64,000 nucleotides of DNA, taken from positions 311,862 to 375,861 of the forward strand of contig NZ_KQ948765.1 of assembly GCF_001514205.1 (NCBI RefSeq). Reading direction: 5' to 3'. Under the pieces are notes generated by a model. It worked only from the letters and a program-made list of their open reading frames with translations. It ran no database searches and had not been told where the DNA came from. The position numbers and the translations under genes were made by a program. This stretch comes from Streptomyces griseoruber (GTDB taxonomy: Bacteria > Actinomycetota > Actinomycetes > Streptomycetales > Streptomycetaceae). Every line of letters begins with the position of its first letter. Within the stretch, counting starts at the first letter, position 1. Below are positions 1-7,992 of this stretch, piece after piece.

Positions 1-2
1 CG

Positions 3-131
3 TTCACGGTCGCCGTGGTCTACGGCGCCGAGCACATGCGGGCGGCCTCGGAGGCCCTGGTCGGGCTGGGCTATCACGCGGCGGACGCGGAGTGGCTGAC
101 GGTGTTCCTGGTGGAGCCCGCTCAGGAGTAG
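3..131 (+). CDS. C-terminal end of an unidentified protein (partial)
   Basis: The window opens inside this gene and only its last 42 codons are visible, ending in TAG. The frame reads FTVAVVYGAEHM at the left edge and then about 30 residues that look like a helix and a final beta strand ending in LVEPAQE. A GA(E/G)HM turn after a hydrophobic strand recalls the end of TraB/GumN-type domains, but the fragment is too short to assign. Codon use is typical of the neighbours. Its last 10 bases overlap the end of the convergent gene on the other strand. Confidence 0.55.
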   Translation, partial: FTVAVVYGAEHMRAASEALVGLGYHAADAEWLTVFLVEPAQE

Positions 132-694
132 GTCATCGGGCAGCGGTGGCGCAGCGCGTACTGGGCGGCGCGCAGATACAGCGCCGTGAAGAACGCGGTG
201 TCGAGGCCGTCGGCCCAGGGGCCGGGGCGGGTCGCGGCGGCCTTCTCCGCGTCACCGTCCAGGAACCAGGCGCCGAGTGCGTGCGGGCCGGAGGGCTCCG
301 GTACCAGGTCGAGCGGCAGACGCAGGGCGGCGGCGAGCCGCTCGGCGAGGGCGAGGACGCAGGGCGCTCCGACGACCAGGGTCTCGGTGTCGTGGGTGTT
401 CTCCAGCGGCAGCAGGACGGGCTCCTCCAGCGTGCAGGGGACCAGGAACGACCAGCCGAGGAGGGTGTGCCGCTCCTCGGGGGTCAGACGGGCCCGGCAC
501 AGCGCGTCGAAGCCGTCCATCGGCGGGCTCGTCTTCTCCGCGAACCGGCCCGGCTCCGGCGGCCGGCCCGGCCGGTACGGCGGCAGGCCGCGCCACGCCA
601 GCCGCTCGGCCAGGGCGGAGGCGACATCGCCGTAGCCGTCCTCACCGGGAACCGACCAGTCCTCCGGAGTGACGCTCACGAGATACATCCCCAT
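122..694 (-). CDS. conserved hypothetical protein
   Basis: A 190-residue protein beginning MGMYLVSVTPEDW and ending RHRCPMTYS. I do not recognise the family. It has no signal peptide, no membrane segment and no obvious catalytic motif; it is acidic and leucine-rich, as expected of a soluble cytoplasmic protein. I chose the ATG at 694 over a longer reading that begins inside the probable promoter of the divergent ATPase gene; a second ATG two codons later is equally possible. It is convergent with the partial gene at the window edge and divergent from the MoxR/VWA pair. Confidence 0.6.
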   Translation of the reverse strand: MGMYLVSVTPEDWSVPGEDGYGDVASALAERLAWRGLPPYRPGRPPEPGRFAEKTSPPMDGFDALCRARLTPEERHTLLGWSFLVPCTLEEPVLLPLENTHDTETLVVGAPCVLALAERLAAALRLPLDLVPEPSGPHALGAWFLDGDAEKAAATRPGPWADGLDTAFFTALYLRAAQYALRHRCPMTYS

Positions 695-800
695 GGGCAC
701 AAGGTATCCGGCGCCACCGACAACATCGACAAGGTGGGTGAACAAGCGCTTAGATATGTGCTCGGACCTGTCCGTCCTCGACCGATCCCCGGAGGGCCCG

Positions 801-1658
801 TTGTTCACGTCCGTCGACGACGTCTCCGCCCGACTCGCCGAGACCGGCTATCTTGCCGCTCCCGCGGTCGCCACGACCGTGTTCCTCGCCGACCGGCTCG
901 GCAAGCCGCTGCTCGTGGAGGGCCCGGCCGGGGTCGGCAAGACGGAACTCGCCAAGGCCGTCGCCCAGGTGGCCGGGGCGCGGCTGGTACGGCTCCAGTG
1001 CTACGAGGGCGTGGACGAGTCCCGCGCGCTGTACGAGTGGAACCACGCCAAGCAGCTGCTGCGCATCAGCGCGGGCCGCGACGAGACCTGGGACGAGACC
1101 CGCACCGACATCTTCAGCGAGGAGTTCCTGCTCCCCCGCCCGCTGCTGACCGCGATCCGCGGCGACGAGCCGACGGTGCTGCTGATCGACGAGACCGACA
1201 AGGCCGACGTCGAGGTGGAGGGGCTGCTGCTGGAGGTGCTCAGCGACTTCCAGGTCACCGTCCCGGAGCTGGGCACGATCACCGCGAGCCGCCGGCCGTT
1301 CGTCGTCCTCACCTCCAACGCCACCCGCGAGCTGTCGGAGGCACTGCGCCGCCGCTGTCTCTTCCTGCACCTCGGCTTCCCCGACGAGGAGCTGGAGCGG
1401 CGGATCGTCCGGCTGAAGGTGCCCGGTCTGGACACGGCGCTCACCGAGTCGGTGGTCCGGGTGGTGGCCGCGCTGCGCGCGATGGACCTGCGCAAGGTGC
1501 CGTCCGTCGCCGAGACCATCGACTGGGCGCGCACCCTGCTCGCGCTGGGCGCCACCACCCTGGACGAGACCGTGGTACGCGACAGTCTGGGCGTGATCCT
1601 CAAGCACCAGGACGACATCCTGAAGGCCGGGGCGAAGCTCGACCTGGACGCCGTGTGA
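801..1658 (+). CDS. MoxR-type AAA+ ATPase
   Basis: An ATPase of about 285 residues in the MoxR class, which remodels or activates partner proteins and is usually paired with a von Willebrand A (VWA) protein. Walker A is GPAGVGKT at residues 41-48, Walker B is VLLIDE near 126-131, and sensor-1 is VVLTSN, all in expected order and length. I prefer the TTG at 801 because GGAGG lies five bases upstream; an ATG at 756 in the same frame is the alternative. The stop overlaps the GTG of the VWA gene by 4 nt, so the two proteins are probably made in fixed ratio. The client complex is not visible here. Confidence 0.85.
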   Translation: MFTSVDDVSARLAETGYLAAPAVATTVFLADRLGKPLLVEGPAGVGKTELAKAVAQVAGARLVRLQCYEGVDESRALYEWNHAKQLLRISAGRDETWDETRTDIFSEEFLLPRPLLTAIRGDEPTVLLIDETDKADVEVEGLLLEVLSDFQVTVPELGTITASRRPFVVLTSNATRELSEALRRRCLFLHLGFPDEELERRIVRLKVPGLDTALTESVVRVVAALRAMDLRKVPSVAETIDWARTLLALGATTLDETVVRDSLGVILKHQDDILKAGAKLDLDAV

Positions 1659-3007
1659 GCGGCGACGCCGCCGAGCGGCTGACCGGGTTCGTGGCCGCGC
1701 TGCGCGCGCACGGCGTCCGGATCGGCACCGGCGAGACCGTGGACGCGGCCGAGGCGGTGGCCGCGCTCGGGTTCGCCGACCGGGGGCTGCTGCGCGAAGG
1801 GCTGGCCGCCACCCTGCTGCACACACCGGACCAACGGCGGCTGTTCGACACGGTCTTCGACCTGTACTTCCCCTACGGCGTCGGCGCGCCCGCGGGCGAT
1901 CCCGGCGACCGGGACTCCCTGCGCGACCGGCTCGCGGACGCCCTGGCCGCCGGCGACCGTGCCCTGCTCGGCCAGTTGGCGATCGAGGCGGTCGACGGGC
2001 TGGGCGGATACGGGAGTTCTCCGGGGGCTGACGGCTGGTCGTCGTACCAGACCCTGGACCGGCTGCGCCCGCAGACGCTGCTGGCCCGGGTCCGGGACGA
2101 GATGCGGCGGCAGGGCGGCGGATCCGGTTTCGCGGGGCGGCTGCTGGAGGACGAGATCCGGCGGCGCATCGAGGAGTTCCGGGGGCTGGTGGCGGCGGAG
2201 GCCCGGCGCCGGGTGGCGGAGCGGCGGGGCCGGGACGAGATCGCGCGGCGGGCGGTGGCGCCGACCGCGGACCGGGTGGACTTCCTGTACGCGGGGCGCG
2301 ACCGGCTGGCCGAACTGCGGCGGACCGTACAGCCGTTGGCGCGCAAGCTGGCCACCCGGCTGGCCGCGCGCCGCCGCCGTGCCACGCGCGGCACGATCGA
2401 TCTGCGCCGCACTCTGCGCGGCTCGCTGTCCACGGGCGGGGTGCCGATGCGGCCGGTGCTGCGCCGCCGACGGCCGGCCCGTCCCGAACTGGTCCTGCTG
2501 TGCGATGTGTCGGGCTCGGTGTCCGGCTTCTCCGACTTCACGATGCTGCTGGTGCAGGCGCTGCACGACCAGTTCAGCAAGGTGCGGGTGTTCGCCTTCG
2601 TCAACCGGATCGACGAGGTCACGGGGCTGCTCGAGCACGGCCGGGCCGATCCCGAGGGGCTGGGCTCCCGGATCCGGGCCGAGGCGCGGCTGACGGGCTA
2701 TCACGGCAGCAGTGACTACGGCGTCGCGCTGGGCGAGTTCGCGCAGCGGTACGGCGCCGCCGTGGGCCCGCGCACGACGGTGTTCGTGCTGGGGGACGCG
2801 CGCACGAACATGAGCGACCCGAACCTGGCGGCCCTCCGGGAGATCTCCGCCCGGGCCCGCCGTCTGTACTGGTTGAACCCGGAGCCCCGCCCGCTGTGGG
2901 GCACGGGCGACTCGGCCGCCCCCGAGTACGCCGGGCTGGTCGCGATGCACGAGTGCCGCAACGCGCACCAACTCGGCGCACTGGTGGGGCGGTTGCTCCC
3001 GATCTGA
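1655..3007 (+). CDS. VWA domain protein, CoxE-like
   Basis: A 450-residue CoxE-type protein with a C-terminal von Willebrand A domain. The metal-ion-dependent adhesion site motif D-x-S-x-S is intact (Asp284, Ser286, Ser288 in LLCDVSGSVSG). The first half is charged and Arg-rich, as is usual for the family. MoxR/CoxE pairs act as chaperone-like assembly or metal-insertion machines, for example on CO dehydrogenase, but no CO dehydrogenase genes are near, so the client is unknown. It starts at GTG 1655 inside the stop of the ATPase gene, implying translational coupling. Confidence 0.85.
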   Translation: MSGDAAERLTGFVAALRAHGVRIGTGETVDAAEAVAALGFADRGLLREGLAATLLHTPDQRRLFDTVFDLYFPYGVGAPAGDPGDRDSLRDRLADALAAGDRALLGQLAIEAVDGLGGYGSSPGADGWSSYQTLDRLRPQTLLARVRDEMRRQGGGSGFAGRLLEDEIRRRIEEFRGLVAAEARRRVAERRGRDEIARRAVAPTADRVDFLYAGRDRLAELRRTVQPLARKLATRLAARRRRATRGTIDLRRTLRGSLSTGGVPMRPVLRRRRPARPELVLLCDVSGSVSGFSDFTMLLVQALHDQFSKVRVFAFVNRIDEVTGLLEHGRADPEGLGSRIRAEARLTGYHGSSDYGVALGEFAQRYGAAVGPRTTVFVLGDARTNMSDPNLAALREISARARRLYWLNPEPRPLWGTGDSAAPEYAGLVAMHECRNAHQLGALVGRLLPI

Positions 3008-3022
3008 GCTCTGCTCACCGGC

Positions 3023-3931
3023 TCATGCGCGGAAGTAGTGCCCCTTCTCCAGGTCCTCCAGGAGTCCCGGCCGCAGGGGGCGCCAGTCGAGGAGTTCGCG
3101 GGTGAGGGCGCTGGAGGCGGGGAGGTCCTGGCCGATGAGGCCGGCCAGCCAGGTGAAGTGGGCCGGGGCGTCCTCGGGGGCGATCGGGGCCGTCGGGACG
3201 TCCAGATGGCGGCCTATCACCTCCGCCACGGCGCGGATCTCGACGCCCTCGTCGGCGACGCCGTGCAGCACGGTCGCGGCCGGCGCGCGCTCCACCGCCA
3301 GCCGGAACAGCCGGGCCGCGTCGAGGCGGTGGACGGCGGGCCAGCGGTTGGCGCCGTCGCCGAGGTAGCCGGAGACGCCCTTGGTGCGGGCGAGGGCGAC
3401 GAGGGACGCCATGAACCCGGCGTCCCCGTCGCCGTGGCAGGTCGGCGAGAGCCGTACCACCGACGAGCGCACACCCCGCGCGGCCGCGTCCAGCACCGCG
3501 GCGGCGGTGGCGGCGCGGCCGGACAGCGCCGAGTCGTCGGCCGTCGGCATGTCCCGCTCGGTCGCGGGGCGCCCCGGGGGGAAGCCCATGAACCCGCCCG
3601 CGACGGCCAGGGGACGCCCGCTGCCCGCCAGCGCGTCGACGAGGGTGTCGACCGCCCGGCGGTCGGCCCGCGCGGCGCCCGCGAAGTCGCCGGTGAAGGC
3701 GATGTCGTGCTTGAAGGCGAGATGGACCACGCCGTCCGACGCGGCGGCGGCCGTGCCGAGGACGTCGAGGTCGTCGATGGTGCCCCGCACCACGGCGGCC
3801 CCGGCGCCAGAGAGCGCGGCGGCGGAGGTGTCGGAGCGGGCGAGGCCGGTGACCTGGTGTCCCGCGTCGAGGAGATCGGGGACGAGGGCGGAACCGAGCC
3901 AGCCGGAAGCGCCGGTGACGAAGATGCGCAT
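3023..3931 (-). CDS. NAD(P)-dependent SDR/epimerase family oxidoreductase
   Basis: A 302-residue extended short-chain dehydrogenase/reductase. The nucleotide-binding GxxGxxG motif is at residues 7-13 (MRIFVTGASGWLG), and the C-terminal half resembles atypical SDRs that reduce or rearrange small substrates; the substrate cannot be read from sequence. The canonical YxxxK pair is not obvious, as in many atypical members. Start is the ATG at 3931, where the Rossmann fold begins. It is divergent from a TetR gene across an intergenic region with two near-identical operator-like repeats, so it is the likely target of that repressor. Confidence 0.85.
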   Translation of the reverse strand: MRIFVTGASGWLGSALVPDLLDAGHQVTGLARSDTSAAALSGAGAAVVRGTIDDLDVLGTAAAASDGVVHLAFKHDIAFTGDFAGAARADRRAVDTLVDALAGSGRPLAVAGGFMGFPPGRPATERDMPTADDSALSGRAATAAAVLDAAARGVRSSVVRLSPTCHGDGDAGFMASLVALARTKGVSGYLGDGANRWPAVHRLDAARLFRLAVERAPAATVLHGVADEGVEIRAVAEVIGRHLDVPTAPIAPEDAPAHFTWLAGLIGQDLPASSALTRELLDWRPLRPGLLEDLEKGHYFRA

Positions 3932-3981
3932 GGGAGTACCTCGGACGACTAGTGAGTCGAATGCCGTCGGGCGGCATCGAG

Positions 3982-4036
3982 TGATGTCAGTGACTGTCGT
4001 CATCGACGCTAGCACTGATGTCAGGGACTGTCATCG
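3982..4036. promoter_or_regulatory. paired operator-like repeats between SDR and TetR genes
   Basis: Two copies of a roughly 21-bp element start at 3982 and 4016, 34 bp apart. Both begin TGATGTCAG, continue with (T/G)GACTGTC, and end (G/A)TCA or (G/A)TCG. Each has imperfect dyad symmetry, TGATGTCAG facing the complement of TGATGACAG. They lie between divergent starts at 3931 and 4051, the expected place for a TetR operator controlling both genes. Binding is inferred. Confidence 0.6.
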
Positions 4037-4050
4037 CGTAGGATCCGGCC

Positions 4051-4617
4051 ATGGGCAGATGGGAGCCGAACACACGGGAGCGCCTGGCGCGGGCCGCGCT
4101 GGAACTGTTCGGCGAGCGCGGATACGAACAGACCACGGTGGCGGAGATCGCCCGGCGGGCCGGGCTCACCGAGCGCACCTACTTCCGGCACTACGCCGAC
4201 AAGCGCGAGGTGTTGTTCGGCGGTTCGGACGTGCTGCGGAAGGTGTTCGCGACGGCGGTCGCCGAGGCGCCCGCGTCCGACGCGCCGATCGACGTCGTGG
4301 CGGCGGGGCTGGAGGCGGTCGCGGCGGTGTTCCCGGGGCGCGAGACCGCCCGGCAGCGGCAGTCCGTCGTCGGCTCGCACCCGGAACTCCAGGAACGCGA
4401 ACTGATCAAACTCGCCACGCTCTCCGCCGCCGTGACCGAGGCCCTGCACGCCCGAGGCGTCGCGGACCCCACCGCGGCCCTCGCCGCCGAGGCCGGGATC
4501 GCCGTCTTCAAGATCGGCTACGAACGCTGGATCGCCCCCGCCGAACACCGCGAACTGGCCGACCTGCTGCACGCGTCACTGACCGAACTCAAAGCCGTGA
4601 CGGCGGGGAGCCGGTGA
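4051..4617 (+). CDS. TetR family transcriptional regulator
   Basis: A 188-residue TetR-type repressor. The N-terminal helix-turn-helix covers about residues 8-54 (TTVAEIARRAGLTERTYFRHYADKR region). The C-terminal ligand domain is short and helical, and its ligand is unknown. Start is ATG 4051, about 15 bases after the second operator-like repeat, so the protein probably represses its own transcription together with the divergent SDR gene. It converges downstream on the cupin gene across a 200-bp spacer. Confidence 0.85.
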   Translation: MGRWEPNTRERLARAALELFGERGYEQTTVAEIARRAGLTERTYFRHYADKREVLFGGSDVLRKVFATAVAEAPASDAPIDVVAAGLEAVAAVFPGRETARQRQSVVGSHPELQERELIKLATLSAAVTEALHARGVADPTAALAAEAGIAVFKIGYERWIAPAEHRELADLLHASLTELKAVTAGSR

Positions 4618-4621
4618 CCGG

Positions 4622-4689
4622 GGAGCAGGCCTCAGGGCCGGAGCCGGGCCGTCGCACGGCGACGCGCCCAGGTCCTCCGGCCCTGCTCC
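4622..4689. terminator. possible bidirectional terminator hairpin
   Basis: An interrupted inverted repeat in the spacer between the convergent TetR and cupin genes. GGAGC and AGGGCCGGA on the left pair with TCCGGCCCT and GCTCC on the right, with a bulge on the left arm and a long GC-rich loop. There is no T-tract, which is common for Streptomyces terminators. The rest of the 4618-4817 spacer shows nothing else I can name. Confidence 0.35.
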
Positions 4690-4817
4690 GACGACAGATC
4701 TCCGACTCGGGTCGCTGGTGCCGCTGCAGGCGACGTTCGCCCCGTCGCGACGCCCGGCACGCACTCTCGCCGCACCGGACGCCGCTCCTTGACGGGCAAA
4801 CGTTGCCTGGCGCGGCA

Positions 4818-5177
4818 CTAGTCGGCCTTCGCGTACTCCTTGGCCATCGCCCCCGCGAAGTCGTAGACCACGCACTGCTCGTCCCCCACGACCCAGGCGT
4901 CGTGTCCGGGTGAGATCACGAAGACGTCGCCGGGGCCCACCTCGGTCTCGCCGCCCTCGTCCATGGTGATGTGCATCCGTCCGCTGACCACATAGCCGTT
5001 GTGGTGGATCTGGCAGGTCTCGGTGCCCGCCAGCGGTGCCACCGACTCCGTCCAGCGCCATCCGGGCTCGAACGTCGCCATGGCGAAGTCGAGCCCGCTC
5101 ATGTGGACGGCCTCCAGGTGGCCCCGGGGGAAGTCGCGCCGCTCGTCCGGCTTGTCGAGTGTCTTCACTTCCAGCAT
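4818..5177 (-). CDS. cupin domain protein
   Basis: A 119-residue single-domain cupin with a conserved beta-barrel. The metal-ligand region reads HHNGYVVSGRMHI followed by a GPGDVFVISPGHD second motif, close to small cupins that bind a metal and a small acid or act as sensors. Start is ATG 5177, preceded by a strong AAGGAGG. It lies downstream of the PLP dehydratase on the same strand with a 138-bp gap, so co-transcription is possible but not shown. Substrate unknown. Confidence 0.8.
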   Translation of the reverse strand: MLEVKTLDKPDERRDFPRGHLEAVHMSGLDFAMATFEPGWRWTESVAPLAGTETCQIHHNGYVVSGRMHITMDEGGETEVGPGDVFVISPGHDAWVVGDEQCVVYDFAGAMAKEYAKAD

Positions 5178-5315
5178 GGCGTCCTCCTTCCGGCCGCGCT
5201 GCACCACGGCCGGGGCCGGTCTCCCCGGCGGCCCGGGACGTCACCGGTGGGGGCCGCACCCCACACCTCCATCGTCCGCCCCGCCACCGGGGTACGCCAT
5301 TCGGCGGACCGGGCG

Positions 5316-6293
5316 TCAGGCACCGCCCGCGCACAGCTCGGCGAAGCGGCCGGTGTCGATGTTGCCGCCGGAGACGATCACCCCGACACGGCGGCCCGGC
5401 GCGCCGGCCCGGCCCGCGAGCAGGGCGGCCAGCGGGGTGGCCCCGCTCGGCTCCACGACGATCTTCAGACGCTCGAAGGCGAAGCGCATGGCGGCGCGGA
5501 TCTCTTCGTCGGAGACGAGGGCGATCTCGTCCACGAGGCGCCGGTTCACCGAGAAGGTCAGCTCCCCGGGCGTGGACAGCGCCTGGCCGTCGGCGATGGT
5601 GCGCGGCACCGGGATCGCGATCCGCCGGCCGGCCTCCAGGGAGCGCCTGGTGTCGTCCCCGGCCTCCGGTTCGACGCCGACGATCCGGATGCCGGGCCGC
5701 AGCCCCTTCGCCGCGGTGGCGCTGCCGGCGATCAGCCCACCCCCGCCGACCGGGGCGAGGAGAGAGTCCAACTCCCCTACCTCGTCGAGGAGTTCGAGCG
5801 CGGCGGTGCCCTGGCCCGCCATGACGTGCGGATGGTCGTAGGGCGGGATCAGGGCGAGGCCCCGCTCGGCGGCCAGGGCCTGGGCGACGGCCTCCCGGTC
5901 GCCGGTGTAGCGGTCGTACGTCACGATCTCGGCGCCGTAGCCCTCCGTGGCCGCCCGTTTGGAGCGCGGGGCGTCCTCGGGCATCACGATCACCGCGGTG
6001 GTGCCCAGTTCCCGGGCGGCCAGGGCGACGGCCTGGGCGTGGTTGCCGGAGGAGTAGGCGGCGATGCCCCGGGCGAGCTGTCCGGGGGTCAGCCGGGAGG
6101 CCGCGTGGTAGGCGCCACGGAACTTGAAGGCGCCGACCCGCTGGAAGTTCTCGCACTTCAGGAACACCTCGGCACCGACGGCCGCGTCCAGGGTGCGCGA
6201 GCGCAGCACGGGGGTGCGTCGGGCGACCCCCTTCAGCCCGGCGGCCGCGTCACGGACGTCGTCGAGGGTGATCGGCGGGGGTGCGGTGGTCAC
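5316..6293 (-). CDS. PLP-dependent threonine/serine dehydratase or serine racemase-like enzyme
   Basis: A 325-residue fold-type II PLP enzyme of the threonine dehydratase/serine racemase group. The PLP lysine is in GAFKFRGAY (near residue 57), the SSGNHAQ motif that cradles the substrate carboxylate is present, and the phosphate-binding glycine loop is VGGGGLI. There is no C-terminal ACT regulatory domain, so this is a catabolic or racemase-type form rather than the biosynthetic IlvA type. The GTG start at 6293 overlaps the stop of the YheO-type regulator gene by 4 nt. Hydroxyl-amino-acid breakdown is a reasonable role; the stereo-preference is not readable. Confidence 0.85.
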   Translation of the reverse strand: MTTAPPPITLDDVRDAAAGLKGVARRTPVLRSRTLDAAVGAEVFLKCENFQRVGAFKFRGAYHAASRLTPGQLARGIAAYSSGNHAQAVALAARELGTTAVIVMPEDAPRSKRAATEGYGAEIVTYDRYTGDREAVAQALAAERGLALIPPYDHPHVMAGQGTAALELLDEVGELDSLLAPVGGGGLIAGSATAAKGLRPGIRIVGVEPEAGDDTRRSLEAGRRIAIPVPRTIADGQALSTPGELTFSVNRRLVDEIALVSDEEIRAAMRFAFERLKIVVEPSGATPLAALLAGRAGAPGRRVGVIVSGGNIDTGRFAELCAGGA

Positions 6294-6979
6294 GGAGGGG
6301 CTCCCTCGGAAGAGTCGGTGGGCGTGGCCCTCGCCTGCGCCAGATAGTGGTAGGCGGAGGCGCGGGAGATGCCGAGGCGGGCGGCGACCTGTTCGACGGC
6401 TCGGCGTACGGCGAAGACGCCCCGTTCGTCCAGGCCGCGGAAGAGTGCCAGGCGGCGGGTCCGGTCGAGGCCGGGCCAGGTCTGGTCCTGGCGCCGCAGA
6501 TGCTCGTCGAGCAGGGCGTCCACGACGGAGTCGATGTCGTCGCCGAAGGTGGTCACCGGGGCCTGGGACGGTCCGGCGGCGGCGGTGCCCGCGAGCGCGG
6601 CAAGCAGACCCTGGACGCGGTCGACCTCGGTGACGTCCACGTTGACGCAGAGGGCGCCGAACACCGCGCCGGTGGAGTCGCGCAGCACCATCGTGGACGA
6701 CTTCACCCGTCTGCCGGTGCCGGTGCGGGTGACGTAGTTCAGCTCGCCGCGGGCCTCGTCGCCGCGGGCCAGGACGCGCAGGCCGATCTCACTCATCGCC
6801 CCGCCGACCGTCCGCCCGGTCACCGACCCGGCGACGGCGACCACGGACTTCTCCGGCCGTCGGTAGTCGTGCAGGACGGCCTCGCACACCGGCCCGAAGG
6901 TGGCCGCGATCCCGTCCACGACGGGGGCGAGCGCCCGCAGGATCGCGTCCCGCTCCGCTTCCCTCTCCCTGGATCCCAT
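6290..6979 (-). CDS. YheO/DauR-like transcriptional regulator (PAS-like domain plus HTH)
   Basis: A 229-residue regulator with an N-terminal YheO/PAS-like sensor domain (about residues 15-125, including the VLHDY..P and MVLRDSTGAVFGALCVNVD signatures). A C-terminal helix-turn-helix (RRAVEQVAARLGISRASAYHYL) follows. DauR, the best-known member, controls D-arginine catabolism in Pseudomonas, and relatives control amino-acid enzymes. Here the gene is translationally coupled to a PLP dehydratase, so it probably senses that enzyme's substrate. A GTG two codons upstream is an alternative start. Two operator-like repeats lie just upstream. Confidence 0.8.
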   Translation of the reverse strand: MGSREREAERDAILRALAPVVDGIAATFGPVCEAVLHDYRRPEKSVVAVAGSVTGRTVGGAMSEIGLRVLARGDEARGELNYVTRTGTGRRVKSSTMVLRDSTGAVFGALCVNVDVTEVDRVQGLLAALAGTAAAGPSQAPVTTFGDDIDSVVDALLDEHLRRQDQTWPGLDRTRRLALFRGLDERGVFAVRRAVEQVAARLGISRASAYHYLAQARATPTDSSEGAPP

Positions 6980-6988
6980 ACCCACGAT

Positions 6989-7023
6989 TAGACCATACGT
7001 CCAGCCACTGGATCACCGGTCCA
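6989..7023. promoter_or_regulatory. two operator-like 15-mers spaced 20 bp
   Basis: TAGACCATACGTCCA at 6989 and TGGATCACCGGTCCA at 7009 match at 10 of 15 positions, and each has partial dyad symmetry (T-GAC facing GTCCA). Their starts are exactly 20 bp apart, about two helical turns, and they sit just before the regulator start at 6979. This fits an autoregulatory site, but it is inferred from symmetry and position only. Confidence 0.4.
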
Positions 7024-7154
7024 AGTCCGGCTTGGTGCGCCCACTCCCGCCGGGCGACCGGTCGATCAAGGGGTGGCGTCGCCAATCACCGTTTCCCTAG
7101 GATGTGTTACCGACCGCGACGACGCGGCCACGGCCGGGAGCTGGGGGAAAAGAC

Positions 7155-7973
7155 ATGCAGTCCGGGAAGCCTCTGTCCACGGAGATCGACGCCACGGTCC
7201 CGACAGCCGCGCGCATGTACGACCACTATCTCGGCGGCAAGGACAACTACGCGGCCGACCGGGCCGCCTGCGCCGAGCTCGACAAGGTCGTCCCGAGCAC
7301 CCGCGTCCTCGCGCTGAACAACCGCCGCTTCCTCCAGCGGGTCGTGAAGACCCTGACGCAGGAGTACGGCATCCGGCAGTTCCTGGACCACGGCTCAGGC
7401 CTGCCCACCCAGGACAACGTCCACCAGGTCGCCCAGCGGATCGACCCGACGGCCCACGTCGTCTACGTCGACAACGACCCGATGGTCCTCGTGCACGGCC
7501 GCGCCCTGCTGGAGCAGGACGAGCGCACCACCGTGATCCACGCCGACATGCGCGAGACCGAGGCCATCTTCGCCCACCCCGACACGGAGCGGCTGATCGA
7601 CTTCTCCCGGCCGGTGGCCGTGCTGTTCAACTCGGTCTTCCACTGCATCCCCGACAGCGAGACCGACGGCCCGCCCGCCGTGGTCCGCCGGGTGGCCGAA
7701 CGCCTGGCCCCCGGAAGCTATCTGGTGATGTGTCAGCTGGTCAGCGAGGACCCCGCGGTACGGGAGTTCGTGACGGACTTCATGGACAAGGCCACCCAGG
7801 GGCACTGGGGCCGGGTGCGGGAGCAGAAGGACGTCGCCGGGTGGTTCGAGGGGCTCCAGATCCTCGAACCGGGGCTGGTGGAGGTCTCCACCTGGCGGCC
7901 CGACACCGAGGTCGCACCCCGCCAACTCACCCAGGAGTGGATCGAGTTCGGCGGCGTGGGACGCCTGGGCTGA
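7155..7973 (+). CDS. SAM-dependent methyltransferase, Methyltransf_19 family
   Basis: A 272-residue protein of the actinobacterial DUF574/Methyltransf_19 group. It opens with the family's ARMYDHYLGGKDNYAADR motif (residues about 20-37) and has the SAM-binding strand FLDHGSGLPTQDN followed by VVYVDNDPMVL. Streptomyces carry many paralogs and their methyl acceptors are mostly unknown. I chose ATG 7155, which follows GGGGGAAAAG, over upstream starts with no ribosome site. It is a single gene, convergent with the XRE regulator gene 20 bp further on. Confidence 0.85.
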   Translation: MQSGKPLSTEIDATVPTAARMYDHYLGGKDNYAADRAACAELDKVVPSTRVLALNNRRFLQRVVKTLTQEYGIRQFLDHGSGLPTQDNVHQVAQRIDPTAHVVYVDNDPMVLVHGRALLEQDERTTVIHADMRETEAIFAHPDTERLIDFSRPVAVLFNSVFHCIPDSETDGPPAVVRRVAERLAPGSYLVMCQLVSEDPAVREFVTDFMDKATQGHWGRVREQKDVAGWFEGLQILEPGLVEVSTWRPDTEVAPRQLTQEWIEFGGVGRLG

Positions 7974-7992
7974 CCGGGCCCCGGCCCGGCCG

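Noticed and set aside
92..3007. A single 971-codon open frame spanning the left edge.
   Set aside because: Only the last 450 codons (from GTG 1655) show family motifs and codon bias; the rest is out-of-phase reading of the hypothetical protein and the ATPase genes.
7974..7989. Short palindrome of CCGGGCC type between the methyltransferase and XRE genes as a terminator.
   Set aside because: Only seven-base arms with a loop too small to fold as drawn; possible but too weak to list.
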